A stretch of 64,000 bases of DNA from Kitasatospora gansuensis (GTDB lineage Bacteria; Actinomycetota; Actinomycetes; Streptomycetales; Streptomycetaceae). Each line of letters starts with the position of its first letter. Position 1 is the stretch's first letter. The translations under genes were made by a program, and so were the position numbers. Below the pieces are notes generated by a model that did no database searches, was not told where the DNA came from, and saw only the letters and a list, made by a program, of their open reading frames with translations. Below, piece after piece: positions 47,534 through 56,261 of this stretch. The stretch covers positions 7,130,001 to 7,194,000 of the forward strand of contig NZ_JACHJR010000001.1 in assembly GCF_014203705.1 (NCBI RefSeq), written 5' to 3'.

Positions 47534-49279
47534 ATGTGGGGTCGGGGGACCGTTCTGGGTGGGCGCTACACGCTGACCGAGCGGATCGGTGGCGGCGGGA
47601 TGGGCGATGTCTGGCGCGCCGACGACGGGGTGCTGGAGCGTCAGGTCGCCGTGAAGGTGCTGCATCCGGCGCTGCTGGAGGACGAGCAGTTCGTCGAGCG
47701 GTTCCGGCGGGAGGCCCGGCTGCTCGCGGCGATCAAGCACCCCGGGGTCGTCGACGTGTACGACTACGGCGAGGGCGATCCGGGTTCCGACGGCCAACAC
47801 GCCTACATCGTCATGGAGTTGATCGATGGCCGGCCGCTGCACGAGATCCTGGCGGAGGACGGCGCGATGCCGCCCTCGCGGGCGCTCACGCTGGTGGCCC
47901 GGACGCTGGACGCGCTGCAGGCCGCGCACCAGCAGGGCATCGTGCACCGAGACCTCAAGCCCTCCAACCTGATGCTGCGGAGCGGCGACCGGGTGACGGT
48001 GACCGACTTCGGCATCGCGCGCTCGACCGCGAGCACGAAGATCACCGCTTCGCATTCGGTGCTGGGGACGGCGCTGTACATGGCCCCCGAGCAGGCCGAG
48101 CGCGGCCCGACCACGCCGCTGTCCGACCTGTACTCGGTCGGGGTGGTCTGCTACGAACTGCTCACCGGCCAAGTGCCGTTCGGCGGTGAGACGGTGTTCG
48201 AGATCGTGTTCAAGCACATCCAGGAGCCGGCGCCCCCGCTGCCCGGGCTCTTCCCGCAGGTGGTCCGCGACTTCGTCGGCACCGCTCTGGCCAAGCGGCC
48301 CGAGGACCGGTACCCGGACGCCGCCGCGATGGCCGCCGCCGCGCGGGTCGCGCTCAAGGGCGGGCCGGCGACCCTGCCCGCCACCGCCCCGGAGGTCGTG
48401 CCGGTGGCGAAGCCGGTCGTGCCGCCCGGCACGGAGGTGCCGGAGGTCATCGAGCGTGAACCGCGCCGGAGTTGGCGCCGGATCCTGGTGCCGGTCATCG
48501 TCCCCATCATCATCACGACGGGGGCCGGTACGGCGCTGCTGATCGACCGGAGCCCTGGGCGGTCGGATGTCACGGCCGGTGGTCCCGGGTCCTCCGTCCT
48601 GCAGTCCGGGACGCCGAACTCCGCTGCTTCGCTGCCGAGTTCACCTGGCACCACCCCCTCGGGTCCGCAGACTCCGGCGGCCGGCGCCAGTACGCCGGCG
48701 GTGCCCGATCCGAACACCGGGAGCCAGCCGGGTGGCACGGCCCCCACCTCCGGCGGACAGGTCGTCGTGGGCGGGGGCGCCACCACCGTCACCGCGCCGA
48801 CGCCCAACCCTCCGGCGCCGAGCCGTACCTCGGCGCCGCCCGTGCCCGCCAGCTCGGCGCCGGTGGACACCGTCCCGGCAGGCTGTGGCGGGCCCGGCTG
48901 GGGCCAGATCGGCTCCGTGGGCAGCGGCCGCAAGCTCGGTCTGCCGAGCAGTGACGCGACGGAGGGCAGTGCGGTGGTGTCGGGCGGGTACGCCGGCCTC
49001 GGGTGGTTTCGGGTTACGGGGCAGAGCACGAGCGAGTTCCACCCCTGCAACGCGTCGAACCCGGGGATGGCGCTGGCGTGGAGTCAGAGTGCGGCTCAAC
49101 TATCCAATGCCGTCAACGCGATTCGGGACTGGAGCGTGGAGTCGGCCGGTACCGCCGGCGCCGTCTACCTCCACAACTTCCTGGGCCAGGGCTGCCTGAC
49201 CGACAACGGCGCGGGCCGTCAGGTCACGCTGGAGGAGTGCGCTCCTGGCAACAAGTTGCAGCAGTGGCGCATCCCCTGA
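47534..49279 (+). CDS. membrane Ser/Thr protein kinase with extracellular Cys domain (copy 1)
   Basis: A 581-residue single-pass kinase. The cytoplasmic kinase domain (about 12-275) has the Gly loop IGGGGMGDVW, Lys41 in VAVKVLH, HRDLKPSN, DFGIARS and GTALYMAPEQ, all intact. A juxtamembrane linker is followed by one membrane helix (about 315-337, ILVPVIVPIIITTGAGTALLI), a Pro/Ser/Thr/Gly stalk and an extracellular domain of about 110 residues with four Cys and a final QQWRIP. It has no PASTA repeats. Its neighbour is a tandem paralogue that shares the upstream DNA as well. Confidence 0.92.
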   Translation: MWGRGTVLGGRYTLTERIGGGGMGDVWRADDGVLERQVAVKVLHPALLEDEQFVERFRREARLLAAIKHPGVVDVYDYGEGDPGSDGQHAYIVMELIDGRPLHEILAEDGAMPPSRALTLVARTLDALQAAHQQGIVHRDLKPSNLMLRSGDRVTVTDFGIARSTASTKITASHSVLGTALYMAPEQAERGPTTPLSDLYSVGVVCYELLTGQVPFGGETVFEIVFKHIQEPAPPLPGLFPQVVRDFVGTALAKRPEDRYPDAAAMAAAARVALKGGPATLPATAPEVVPVAKPVVPPGTEVPEVIEREPRRSWRRILVPVIVPIIITTGAGTALLIDRSPGRSDVTAGGPGSSVLQSGTPNSAASLPSSPGTTPSGPQTPAAGASTPAVPDPNTGSQPGGTAPTSGGQVVVGGGATTVTAPTPNPPAPSRTSAPPVPASSAPVDTVPAGCGGPGWGQIGSVGSGRKLGLPSSDATEGSAVVSGGYAGLGWFRVTGQSTSEFHPCNASNPGMALAWSQSAAQLSNAVNAIRDWSVESAGTAGAVYLHNFLGQGCLTDNGAGRQVTLEECAPGNKLQQWRIP

Positions 49280-49433
49280 GTCCGGCCGACGGCGCGTCAA
49301 GGCTTCCGGTACGTACGGAGCTTGCACCAGGGCGGTAACGACCTGGCCCGGGGTCTGGACCTCTCGGGGGGCTCTGGCAGACTGTGCCCGGCTGACGGCC
49401 CGTTGGGGCCGGGCATGACAAGGGAGTCGCGGT

Positions 49434-51278
49434 ATGTGGGGTCGGGGGACCGTTCTCGGTGGTCGTTACACGCTGACCGAACGGGTCGGTGGTGGCGGGA
49501 TGGGCGACGTCTGGCGCGCCGACGACCAGGTGCTGGAGCGTCAGGTCGCCGTCAAGGTGCTGCACGCCGCGCTGATGGAGGACGAGCAGTTCGCCGAGCG
49601 GTTCCGCCGGGAGGCCCGACTGCTGGCCGCGCTCAGCCACCCCGGCATCGTCGACGTGCACGACTACGGCGAGAGCGCGGACGGCCCCGACGGCCAGGTG
49701 GCGTACATCGTCATGGAGTTGATCGACGGCCGTCCGCTGCACGTGGTGCTGGAGCAGGACGGTCCGCTCTCCGCCGAGCGTGCGCTCGGGCTGCTCGCCG
49801 AGGCGCTCGATGCTCTGCACGCCGCGCACCTGCAGGACATCGTGCACCGGGACATCAAGCCGTCCAACCTGATGATCCGGGCGGACGACCGGGTGGCGGT
49901 GACCGACTTCGGCATCGCCAGAGCCGCTGCCAGTACCAAGATCACGGCTTCGCACGCGGTGCTCGGGACGGCGCTGTACATGGCTCCGGAGCAGGCCGAG
50001 GGTGGCGCCATCAACGCGCTGTCCGACCTGTACTCGATCGGCGTGGTCTGCTACGAACTGCTCACCGGCCAGGTGCCGTTCGGCGGTGAGTCGATGTTCG
50101 AGATCGTGCTCAAGCACGTCCGGGAGCCCGCGCCGGGGCTGCCGCCGTCGTTCTCCCCGGCGGTCCGTCAGTTCGTCGCCACCGCGCTCGCCAAGCAGCC
50201 CGAGCACCGCTACCCGGACGCGGCGACGATGGCGGCTGCCGCCCGGGCCGCGATCGCCGGGACGAGGGGACCGGCGACCGTGCCCGCCACCGCCGCCGGT
50301 CTGCCGCCGGCGCTGCTGGCCACCCCCGTCACGGTGCTGGCCTCGGTCAAGGATCAACCCCGTACCCAGGGGGAGAGCAAGCAGAAACGTTCCCGCATCC
50401 TGATACCGCTGATCGTCCCGATCGTCATCACGGCCGGGGCCGGTGGTGCCCTGCTGATCGACCGGAGCCCGCTGGGCAGCCAGGCGAAGGGGGCCACCTC
50501 GAGCCAGTCCGCGCCGGTCACCGGCGGTACGAACTCCGCTGGGGCCACCCCCGGTTCGGCTGCCGCCTCCTCGCCGGGAGCGGAGACCCCGCCGGCCGCG
50601 GCCGGCACCCCGGCGGCCGACCCGAACGCCGGGCAGGGCGCCGCGAACCAGCCGGGCGGCGGCACCGTCCCCAACAGCGGCGGCGGCAACGCGGGCGGGG
50701 CGGGTACCGGTTCGGGCACCGGTACCGGCAGCAACGCCGGTGGTGCGGCGGCCGGCGGCGCGGCAGCGGGCGGCGGCACGCCCGGCGGCGGCGGGGGTGG
50801 CGCCACCCCGGCGCCGACCCGGACCACCCCGGCGCCCGCGCCCGCGACCACGCCGGCCGCGCCCGCCGTCCCGGCGGGGTGCGGCGGTGCGGGCTGGGGC
50901 TACATCACCGGCGTGGGCAGCGGAATGAAGCTCGGGTTGGCCGGCGATCCGGTCGGGGGTACGGCCGCCGTGATGGGCGGGCGGACCGAGTTCGGCTGGA
51001 TACGGTCGGACCCCGACCCGGGCGGCTGGTACACCTGGCACCCCTGCAACATGAGCAAGCCGAACCTGATTCAGAACATGGACACCAAGGTGGCCGAACT
51101 GAATCCGGGGTTCAGTGTCCTGATCAGCTGGACCGTGGTCGACACCGGCTCGGGCAGCGTCTACCTGAAGGACTACAGCAGCACCAACTGTCTGACCGAC
51201 AACGGCGCGGGCAAGAAGGTCACCATGACCACCTGCACGCGCGACAACAAGGCCCAGCAGTGGCGGATCCCCGGGTAG
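49434..51278 (+). CDS. membrane Ser/Thr protein kinase with extracellular Cys domain (copy 2)
   Basis: A 614-residue paralogue of the preceding gene with the same layout: kinase domain 12-275 (Lys41 in VAVKVLH, HRDIKPSN, DFGIARA, GTALYMAPEQ), membrane helix about 320-342 (ILIPLIVPIVITAGAGGALLI), a longer Gly/Ala/Pro-rich stalk, and an extracellular domain with four Cys spaced as in copy 1, ending QQWRIPG. The stalk is longer than in copy 1. DNA just upstream also matches copy 1, with the shared block CTCTGGCAGACTGTGCCC. It probably arose by tandem duplication including its promoter. Confidence 0.92.
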   Translation: MWGRGTVLGGRYTLTERVGGGGMGDVWRADDQVLERQVAVKVLHAALMEDEQFAERFRREARLLAALSHPGIVDVHDYGESADGPDGQVAYIVMELIDGRPLHVVLEQDGPLSAERALGLLAEALDALHAAHLQDIVHRDIKPSNLMIRADDRVAVTDFGIARAAASTKITASHAVLGTALYMAPEQAEGGAINALSDLYSIGVVCYELLTGQVPFGGESMFEIVLKHVREPAPGLPPSFSPAVRQFVATALAKQPEHRYPDAATMAAAARAAIAGTRGPATVPATAAGLPPALLATPVTVLASVKDQPRTQGESKQKRSRILIPLIVPIVITAGAGGALLIDRSPLGSQAKGATSSQSAPVTGGTNSAGATPGSAAASSPGAETPPAAAGTPAADPNAGQGAANQPGGGTVPNSGGGNAGGAGTGSGTGTGSNAGGAAAGGAAAGGGTPGGGGGGATPAPTRTTPAPAPATTPAAPAVPAGCGGAGWGYITGVGSGMKLGLAGDPVGGTAAVMGGRTEFGWIRSDPDPGGWYTWHPCNMSKPNLIQNMDTKVAELNPGFSVLISWTVVDTGSGSVYLKDYSSTNCLTDNGAGKKVTMTTCTRDNKAQQWRIPG

Positions 51279-51365
51279 CGGGTGAACATCGGGCGATTTC
51301 GCTGCACCCGCCCCGGTCCGTACGGCATAACGGTGGAGACCACCGCAGCCGGAAGGACCTCACCG

Positions 51366-52376
51366 ATGCCCCTGAAGAACTACGGCGTGCTCGCCGCCAC
51401 CGCCGTGGACCGGCGCCGGGAAGGCGCCACCGACACCCCGCACTACCAGATCCACCTGCGTGACGCGCACGGCACCGACTACCGCGCCGCGGTCAACGTG
51501 CTGTCGCAGCAGGCGCCTTCGGAGCTGCTGTACGTGGTGGTGGACGACTTCCGGCACCCGCTGACCGGCCTGCTCCCGGCGGCCGGCAGCGGGTGGACCG
51601 CGTTGTCCTCCAAGCCCGGCACGGGCGCCCTCGACTTCGTCCGGGGCAACCTGTTCGACCCCGCCGCGCTGCGGACCCTGCCGCCGGACCTGCCGGGGGT
51701 CGACAACGACCTGGCCGACCTGCTGGACCACTTCGTCCAGCGGGCGATCGCCGACCCGGCGGCGGCGGTCTACCTGTTCGGCCAGCGCTTCGGGCCCGAG
51801 GCGAACATCCCCGACAAGGTGTTCGGCTTCCGGCCCGGCAACGGCGTCCACGACATCCACCTGAACCAGGGCAACAGCGGCCGGTTCCGCAACGACGACG
51901 GGGTCTACCAGGACGGCGGGCTGCTGATCCACCTGCCCGCCGAGAACCGCTGGGTGGCGGTCTTCCTGGCCTTCCAGTCGCAGAGCTGGCACACCGACGA
52001 CGCCACCGGCCACGCCCTGCCGAGCACGCCCGGCCGCCCGACCGATCCGCACGACGTCGCGGTCCGGATCGTCGCGGCCATGGTCAACCCGGCCGGCCCC
52101 GAGCCCGAGCGGGAGAGCGTCACCCTGCTCAACGCCTCCGCCACCCCGGTCGACCTGACCGGCTGGCACCTCGCCGACCAGGCCAAGCACCGGCTGCCGA
52201 TCCCGGCCGCCCGGCTGGCCCCCGGCGCCCTGCTCACCGTGAACGGCGCCCGGGGCTTCGAACTCGGCAACCACGGCGGCGTGATCACCCTGCTCGACCC
52301 GGCCGGGCTGAAGGTGCACGGCGTCTCGTACACCGCCCGCCAGGCCGCCGCCGAAGGCCGGACGATCAGCTTCTGA
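51366..52376 (+). CDS. DUF2278 (YukJ-like) protein with C-terminal lamin-tail domain
   Basis: A 336-residue protein without a signal peptide. The N-terminal DUF2278 core begins MPLKNYGVLAATAVDRRREG and includes HYQIHLRD, AVNVLSQQAPSELLYVVVDDF and the NGVHDIHLNQGN motif. The C-terminal about 85 residues (LLNASATPVDLTGWHLADQAKHRLPI...LTVNGARGF) match a lamin-tail (LTD) beta-sandwich. ATG at 51366 has GGAAGG. Function unknown. A 12-bp hairpin follows. Confidence 0.85.
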   Translation: MPLKNYGVLAATAVDRRREGATDTPHYQIHLRDAHGTDYRAAVNVLSQQAPSELLYVVVDDFRHPLTGLLPAAGSGWTALSSKPGTGALDFVRGNLFDPAALRTLPPDLPGVDNDLADLLDHFVQRAIADPAAAVYLFGQRFGPEANIPDKVFGFRPGNGVHDIHLNQGNSGRFRNDDGVYQDGGLLIHLPAENRWVAVFLAFQSQSWHTDDATGHALPSTPGRPTDPHDVAVRIVAAMVNPAGPEPERESVTLLNASATPVDLTGWHLADQAKHRLPIPAARLAPGALLTVNGARGFELGNHGGVITLLDPAGLKVHGVSYTARQAAAEGRTISF

Positions 52377-52387
52377 GACCGGCGGCT

Positions 52388-52421
52388 CACCCGGTCGGCC
52401 GTACGCCACGCCGACCGGGTG
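52388..52421 (+). terminator. terminator after the DUF2278 gene
   Basis: Perfect 12-bp stem CACCCGGTCGGC (52388-52399) and GCCGACCGGGTG (52410-52421) with a 10-nt loop. Confidence 0.7.
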
Positions 52422-52445
52422 GGACGACCCTCCTAGGCTGGCGAG

Positions 52446-53813
52446 ATGACCGACCGTCAGCCGTCGAACCGTCAGTCTCCGAGTCATCAGCCGCAGAGCC
52501 GTCAGGCGCCGGGGCCGAAGCGTCTGCGTCACCGGCCGCTCTCGCCGCTGCGCGAGCACCTGCGGGACTCGTTCTGGTTCGCCCCGCTGCTCACCTGCCT
52601 GGCGGCGGTGCTGGTGGCCGGGGCCACCACCTGGCTGGACGAGCAGCTGGTGGAGGGAGCGATCGCCGACACCGGCAGCGCGGCCGACCTGATGGCGTTC
52701 ACCAGCGGCGCGAAGGCCGTGGTCTCCACGGTCAGCTCGGCGATGCTGACCTTCATCGGCGTGGTCTTCTCGATCTCGCTGGTGGCCCTGCAGATGGCGG
52801 CCAGTCAGATGAGCCCCCGGGTCTTGCGCCTGTACGTGCGGAGCCGGATCACCAAGGCCACCTTCTCGGTCTGCCTGGCCACCTTCCTGTTCACCCTGCT
52901 GGTGCAGCTCGGCTACGACGACACCACCGACCCGACCAAGATCACCTCCGTCCCGGTGGTCTCCACCGTGGTGGCGGTGCTGCTGGTAATGCTCAGCCTC
53001 ACGCTGTTCGTGCTGTACGTGCAGTCCACCCAGCGGCTGCTGCGGGTGCCGCACGTGATCGACCGGGTGACCCGGGAGTCGGTGGGCGTGCTCACCACGT
53101 ACCGCTGGATGGCGCCCGAGGCCGGCCCCCGCCTCGACCCGCCGCCGGACAGCGTGACGCTGCTGCACGCCGGGAACTCGGGCGTGCTGCGGGACGTCAA
53201 CCTGGCCCGGCTGGTCCGGGCCGCCCGGCGGCACGACGCGGTGTTCCACCTGGTGCCCCGGATCGGCGACTTCATCGCCCCGGGCACCCCGACCGTGGTG
53301 GTGGTCGGCGGCACCCCGCCCCGGCCGCACCGGATCACCTCGGCGCTGAACATCGGGGTGGACCGCACCATGCACCAGGACCTGAGCTTCGGGTTCCGGC
53401 AGCTGGTGGACATCGCGATCCGCGCCCTCTCCCCGGCGGTGAACGACCCGACCACGGCGGTGCAGGCGATCGACCGGATCCACCAGCTGCTCGCGATGCT
53501 GGCCGGCTACCCGTTCGGCGAGCTCCGCTACCGGGACCGGACGGGCACGATCCGGCTGGTCCAGCCGATCCCGGACTGGCAGTGCACCATCGACCTCGCC
53601 TTCACCGAGATCCGGATCTGCGGCGGCGGCCAGCCCCAGGTCTCCCGCCGCCTGGCGGCCGCCCTGGACGACCTGCTCCGGATCACCCCCGAGGACCGCC
53701 GCCCGCCCCTGCTGGCCCAACGGACCCTGCTGGAACGGGCGGTGGCCGAACACGTACCGGACCCGGAGAACCGCGCCTTCGCCCTGGCCCCGGACCGCCA
53801 GGGCATCGGCTGA
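52446..53813 (+). CDS. DUF2254 membrane protein
   Basis: A 455-residue membrane protein. Residues 1-35 are a Gln/Ser/Pro-rich cytoplasmic tail. Helices at about 43-61, 90-118 (STVSSAMLTFIGVVFSISLVALQMA), 140-158 and 176-197 form the N-terminal membrane part, with DSFWFAPLLTCLAAVL typical of the family. The large C-terminal domain contains LSPAVNDPTTAVQAIDRIHQLL, the most conserved motif of DUF2254. No function is known. The ATG at 52446 starts after a terminator, so it is a separate unit. Confidence 0.88.
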   Translation: MTDRQPSNRQSPSHQPQSRQAPGPKRLRHRPLSPLREHLRDSFWFAPLLTCLAAVLVAGATTWLDEQLVEGAIADTGSAADLMAFTSGAKAVVSTVSSAMLTFIGVVFSISLVALQMAASQMSPRVLRLYVRSRITKATFSVCLATFLFTLLVQLGYDDTTDPTKITSVPVVSTVVAVLLVMLSLTLFVLYVQSTQRLLRVPHVIDRVTRESVGVLTTYRWMAPEAGPRLDPPPDSVTLLHAGNSGVLRDVNLARLVRAARRHDAVFHLVPRIGDFIAPGTPTVVVVGGTPPRPHRITSALNIGVDRTMHQDLSFGFRQLVDIAIRALSPAVNDPTTAVQAIDRIHQLLAMLAGYPFGELRYRDRTGTIRLVQPIPDWQCTIDLAFTEIRICGGGQPQVSRRLAAALDDLLRITPEDRRPPLLAQRTLLERAVAEHVPDPENRAFALAPDRQGIG

Positions 53814-53932
53814 CGCCCGGCGCGGCGGCTGACGGAGAGTCAGGCTGCGGGAAGCTCGGTGACGGTGAAGGCCGGCACGGGGCGCTTGAGGGAAGCTGAC
53901 AGGTCGTGAGTCAGCCGGTGCCCCTGACACCG

Positions 53933-54634
53933 TCAGAGCGCGCGCAGCAGCCAGGCCAGCCCGAGTTCACGGGCCGTCAGGCCGGCCGCCTCGCGGAGCT
54001 GGTCGGCTTCGGTCCCGGGCGGCAGTTCGCCGGCGAGGGTGAGGGCCGCCGTGGCCGTCTGGGGACGGGCGCCGAGGGTGGCCCGCAGGTGGTAGGACCT
54101 GCGCAGGTGGGCGATGCCCTGCTCGCGGTCCCGCGCCAGGAGGTGGCTGCCGATGTGGCGTACGGCGTAGGACTCCAGCAGTGCGTCGCCCCGCTCCCGG
54201 GCGTGCTCCAACGCCTCCCGGTAGGCCGGTCCGGCCGTACGAGGGTCCTCGTCGATGTTCTCGGCGAGCACGCCGAGCCAGAAGACGGCCCAGCCCGCAA
54301 GGCGTGCGTCGGCCCGGGCCGCGGCGAAGCCCTGGCGGGCCCGCCGGAGGTCGTCGGGGCGCGGGCTCAGGCCGAACAGCAGCCGGGTGTAGCTGATTTG
54401 GGCAGCGAGGTACCCCGCGAGGACCGGCTCGGACGGGAGCAGCGCGCCGACGGCCTGCTCGGCCGCCGTGGAGCCGTTCAGCCGCCACCAGAAGCTGTCC
54501 ACCAGGATCTCGGCCCGCTCCGCCACGGCGTCCGCCGGCAGGGCGGCGAGTGCTTCGTCCCAGCGGCCCGTGTGGTGGAGCATTCGCGCGACGGCCGTTC
54601 CGCCGTCCATCATGTAGGTGGCATCTGTAGTCAT
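53933..54634 (-). CDS. helical TPR-like protein, unknown function
   Basis: A 233-residue soluble, largely alpha-helical protein. Repeating helix pairs such as GRWDEALAALPADAVAERAE, DLRRARQGFAAARADARLAG, GPAYREALEHARERGDALLE and QGIAHLRRSYHLRATLGA resemble degenerate tetratricopeptide repeats. I know no specific family. The ATG at 54634 lies only 36 bp from the divergent CGNR regulator start, so their expression is almost certainly linked. The N-terminal segment MMDGGTAVARMLHHTGR is well formed, supporting this start. Confidence 0.7.
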   Translation of the reverse strand: MTTDATYMMDGGTAVARMLHHTGRWDEALAALPADAVAERAEILVDSFWWRLNGSTAAEQAVGALLPSEPVLAGYLAAQISYTRLLFGLSPRPDDLRRARQGFAAARADARLAGWAVFWLGVLAENIDEDPRTAGPAYREALEHARERGDALLESYAVRHIGSHLLARDREQGIAHLRRSYHLRATLGARPQTATAALTLAGELPPGTEADQLREAAGLTARELGLAWLLRAL

Positions 54635-54670
54635 GATGCCTACTCTTCAGATCAACAGGTAGGTGGTCAA
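54635..54670. promoter_or_regulatory. 36-bp divergent spacer with short inverted repeat
   Basis: CCTAC (54639-54643) and GTAGG (54659-54663) form a 5-bp inverted repeat with a 15-bp spacer inside the very short gap between two divergent genes. It may be an operator for the CGNR protein, but the arm is short. Confidence 0.3.
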
Positions 54671-55180
54671 GTGCGTTACGTCGACTACATCGGGAACCTC
54701 ACCCGAGTCGCGGTCGAGATCACCAACGGCGACGGCCCGAGCGAGCTGCGCCGGGAGATGTTCCGGCAGCACCGGATCGCCGAGCCGGACGCCGAGCGGC
54801 TCGCCGCGTTCCTGCCCGGACTGCGTGCCGCGGTGGCGGCCGCCTCGCAGGCCGGGCCGATCGGTCCCGTCAACGCCCTGCTGGAGCAGCACCCCCCGCT
54901 GATCCGGGTCTCCGACCACGACGGCGAGGGGGCACCCCACCTGCACTTCGCGCCGAACGGCGAGGACGCCGTGAGCTGGCTCGGGCGCAGCTGCGCCGCG
55001 GCGCTCGCGCATGTCGTGTGCGGCGACCCGGCGGTCACCATCGGCCGCTGCCGCGCCGTCGACTGCGAACGTTTCTACGTCGACGACTCCCGCAACCGCA
55101 CCCGGCGGTTCTGTTCCAACGCCTGCGCCAGCCGGACCACCGTCGCCGCCTACCGCGCCCGCCGCAAGGAAGCGGGCTGA
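54671..55180 (+). CDS. CGNR zinc-finger regulator
   Basis: A 169-residue regulator with an ABATE-like N-terminus (VRYVDYIGNLTRVAVEITNG, and REMFRQHRI) and a C-terminal zinc finger GRCRAVDCERFYVDDS...RFCSNACASRTTVAAYRAR, in which the usual CGNR tetrad reads CASR, so it is a divergent member. The GTG at 54671 has AGGTGG upstream. It is divergent from the helical protein gene and probably controls it; its end meets a terminator shared with the next gene. Confidence 0.83.
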   Translation: MRYVDYIGNLTRVAVEITNGDGPSELRREMFRQHRIAEPDAERLAAFLPGLRAAVAAASQAGPIGPVNALLEQHPPLIRVSDHDGEGAPHLHFAPNGEDAVSWLGRSCAAALAHVVCGDPAVTIGRCRAVDCERFYVDDSRNRTRRFCSNACASRTTVAAYRARRKEAG

Positions 55181-55213
55181 CGCCCACTCCGGTCCGTCCG
55201 ACGGAGTGGGCGT
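55180..55213. terminator. terminator between convergent CGNR and cupredoxin-like genes
   Basis: Perfect 12-bp stem ACGCCCACTCCG (55180-55191) and CGGAGTGGGCGT (55202-55213) with a 10-nt loop; the left arm touches the CGNR stop. Confidence 0.7.
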
Positions 55214-55224
55214 CGGACGCGGCG

Positions 55225-56136
55225 TCAGGCGAGCACGACGACCTTGTGCATGCCGAGGAAGGCGTGCGGCAGACCGCTCTCGTGGTCCGGTACGAAGCAG
55301 ATCAGCGCGTACGTGCCGGGCGGCAGGTGCTCGGCGTGGTAGAGCGCGGTGCGGCCGGGGGAGATCCCCCCGAGGCCGACGGAGAGGGGTGCGGGGCCGC
55401 CCTGCGGCGGCGGGTTGCCGGCCAGGATGGCATCGTAGATCGCCTGGAGCTGGGCGTCGGTGGTGCCGTCGGGGACCTGCTGGAGCGTCATCTCGTGGAT
55501 CTCGTCCGAGGCGTTGTGGACCAGGAACCGGCCGTCCGCCAGTGTGACGTTCTCGGTCCGGAAGCGCGGGCCGCCGGCGGTCTCCTCGGTGATCACGATG
55601 CCGTCCGGGAACTCGGCCAGGTCCGCCGACGGACCGGCGCAGAGTTCCAGGGACCGGAGCACCGGGGCGCTCTGGTCCTGGAGGAAGGCCGTGAAGTCCA
55701 AAAGGTAGACGGTGCCGGGGCTGATCTCGGTGGTGGCGCTGCCCGCGACCGCCGGGACGACGGTGACGCCGCCGAGCGCCTCGGCCTCGTGCTCGACGGC
55801 GGAGATCCCGTTCGCGGTGTCGGCCGGGTCGGTGGAGGCGACCGCCTTGGTGAAGTCGGCGAGGACCTGGTCCAGGGTGATCCCGGCCTTCGGGCGGAAC
55901 ACCTGGAGCGCGCGGCCCGCCGGGTCGTCGGTGGTGACGTGGAAGGTGACCAGTCCGCCGGGGGCGCTGGCGGGGGCCTGGATGCCCGAGGCGCCAATCC
56001 GCACCTCGATCGGGACGGGGGCGGAGCCGGTCCGGCCGGTGGCGTCGGCCGTGCCGATCCCGGTGAGACCGGAGGTGAGGGCCAGGGCGGCGACGGCTGC
56101 GGCTCTGGCACCGCGGAACAGCAGTGCGGTGTACAT
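55225..56136 (-). CDS. secreted protein with cupredoxin-like C-terminus
   Basis: An exported 303-residue protein with a signal peptide of about 32 residues (RAAAVAALALTSGLTGIGTADA). The first half is beta-rich with VPIEVRIGASGIQAPASAPGG and TFHVTTDDPAGRAL, likely one beta-sandwich. The second half (about 180-303) contains LVHNASDEIHEMTLQQ and ends GTYALICFVPDHESGLPHAF-LGMHKVV, close to the C...H...M ligand loop of type I copper proteins, though the spacing differs from plastocyanin. So a cupredoxin-like fold is likely, but copper binding is unproven. ATG at 56136 has AGGAG. Confidence 0.75.
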   Translation of the reverse strand: MYTALLFRGARAAAVAALALTSGLTGIGTADATGRTGSAPVPIEVRIGASGIQAPASAPGGLVTFHVTTDDPAGRALQVFRPKAGITLDQVLADFTKAVASTDPADTANGISAVEHEAEALGGVTVVPAVAGSATTEISPGTVYLLDFTAFLQDQSAPVLRSLELCAGPSADLAEFPDGIVITEETAGGPRFRTENVTLADGRFLVHNASDEIHEMTLQQVPDGTTDAQLQAIYDAILAGNPPPQGGPAPLSVGLGGISPGRTALYHAEHLPPGTYALICFVPDHESGLPHAFLGMHKVVVLA

Positions 56137-56261
56137 GGATCTCCTGTTCGCAAGGGACGTCCCCCGGATCCAGACCAGCACCGAACGCTCCGACGGACCG
56201 TCAGGCACGCGGACGGACTGGCCCGTTGGGGCCAGTCCGGACCACCGAACGAGGTAGGCCG

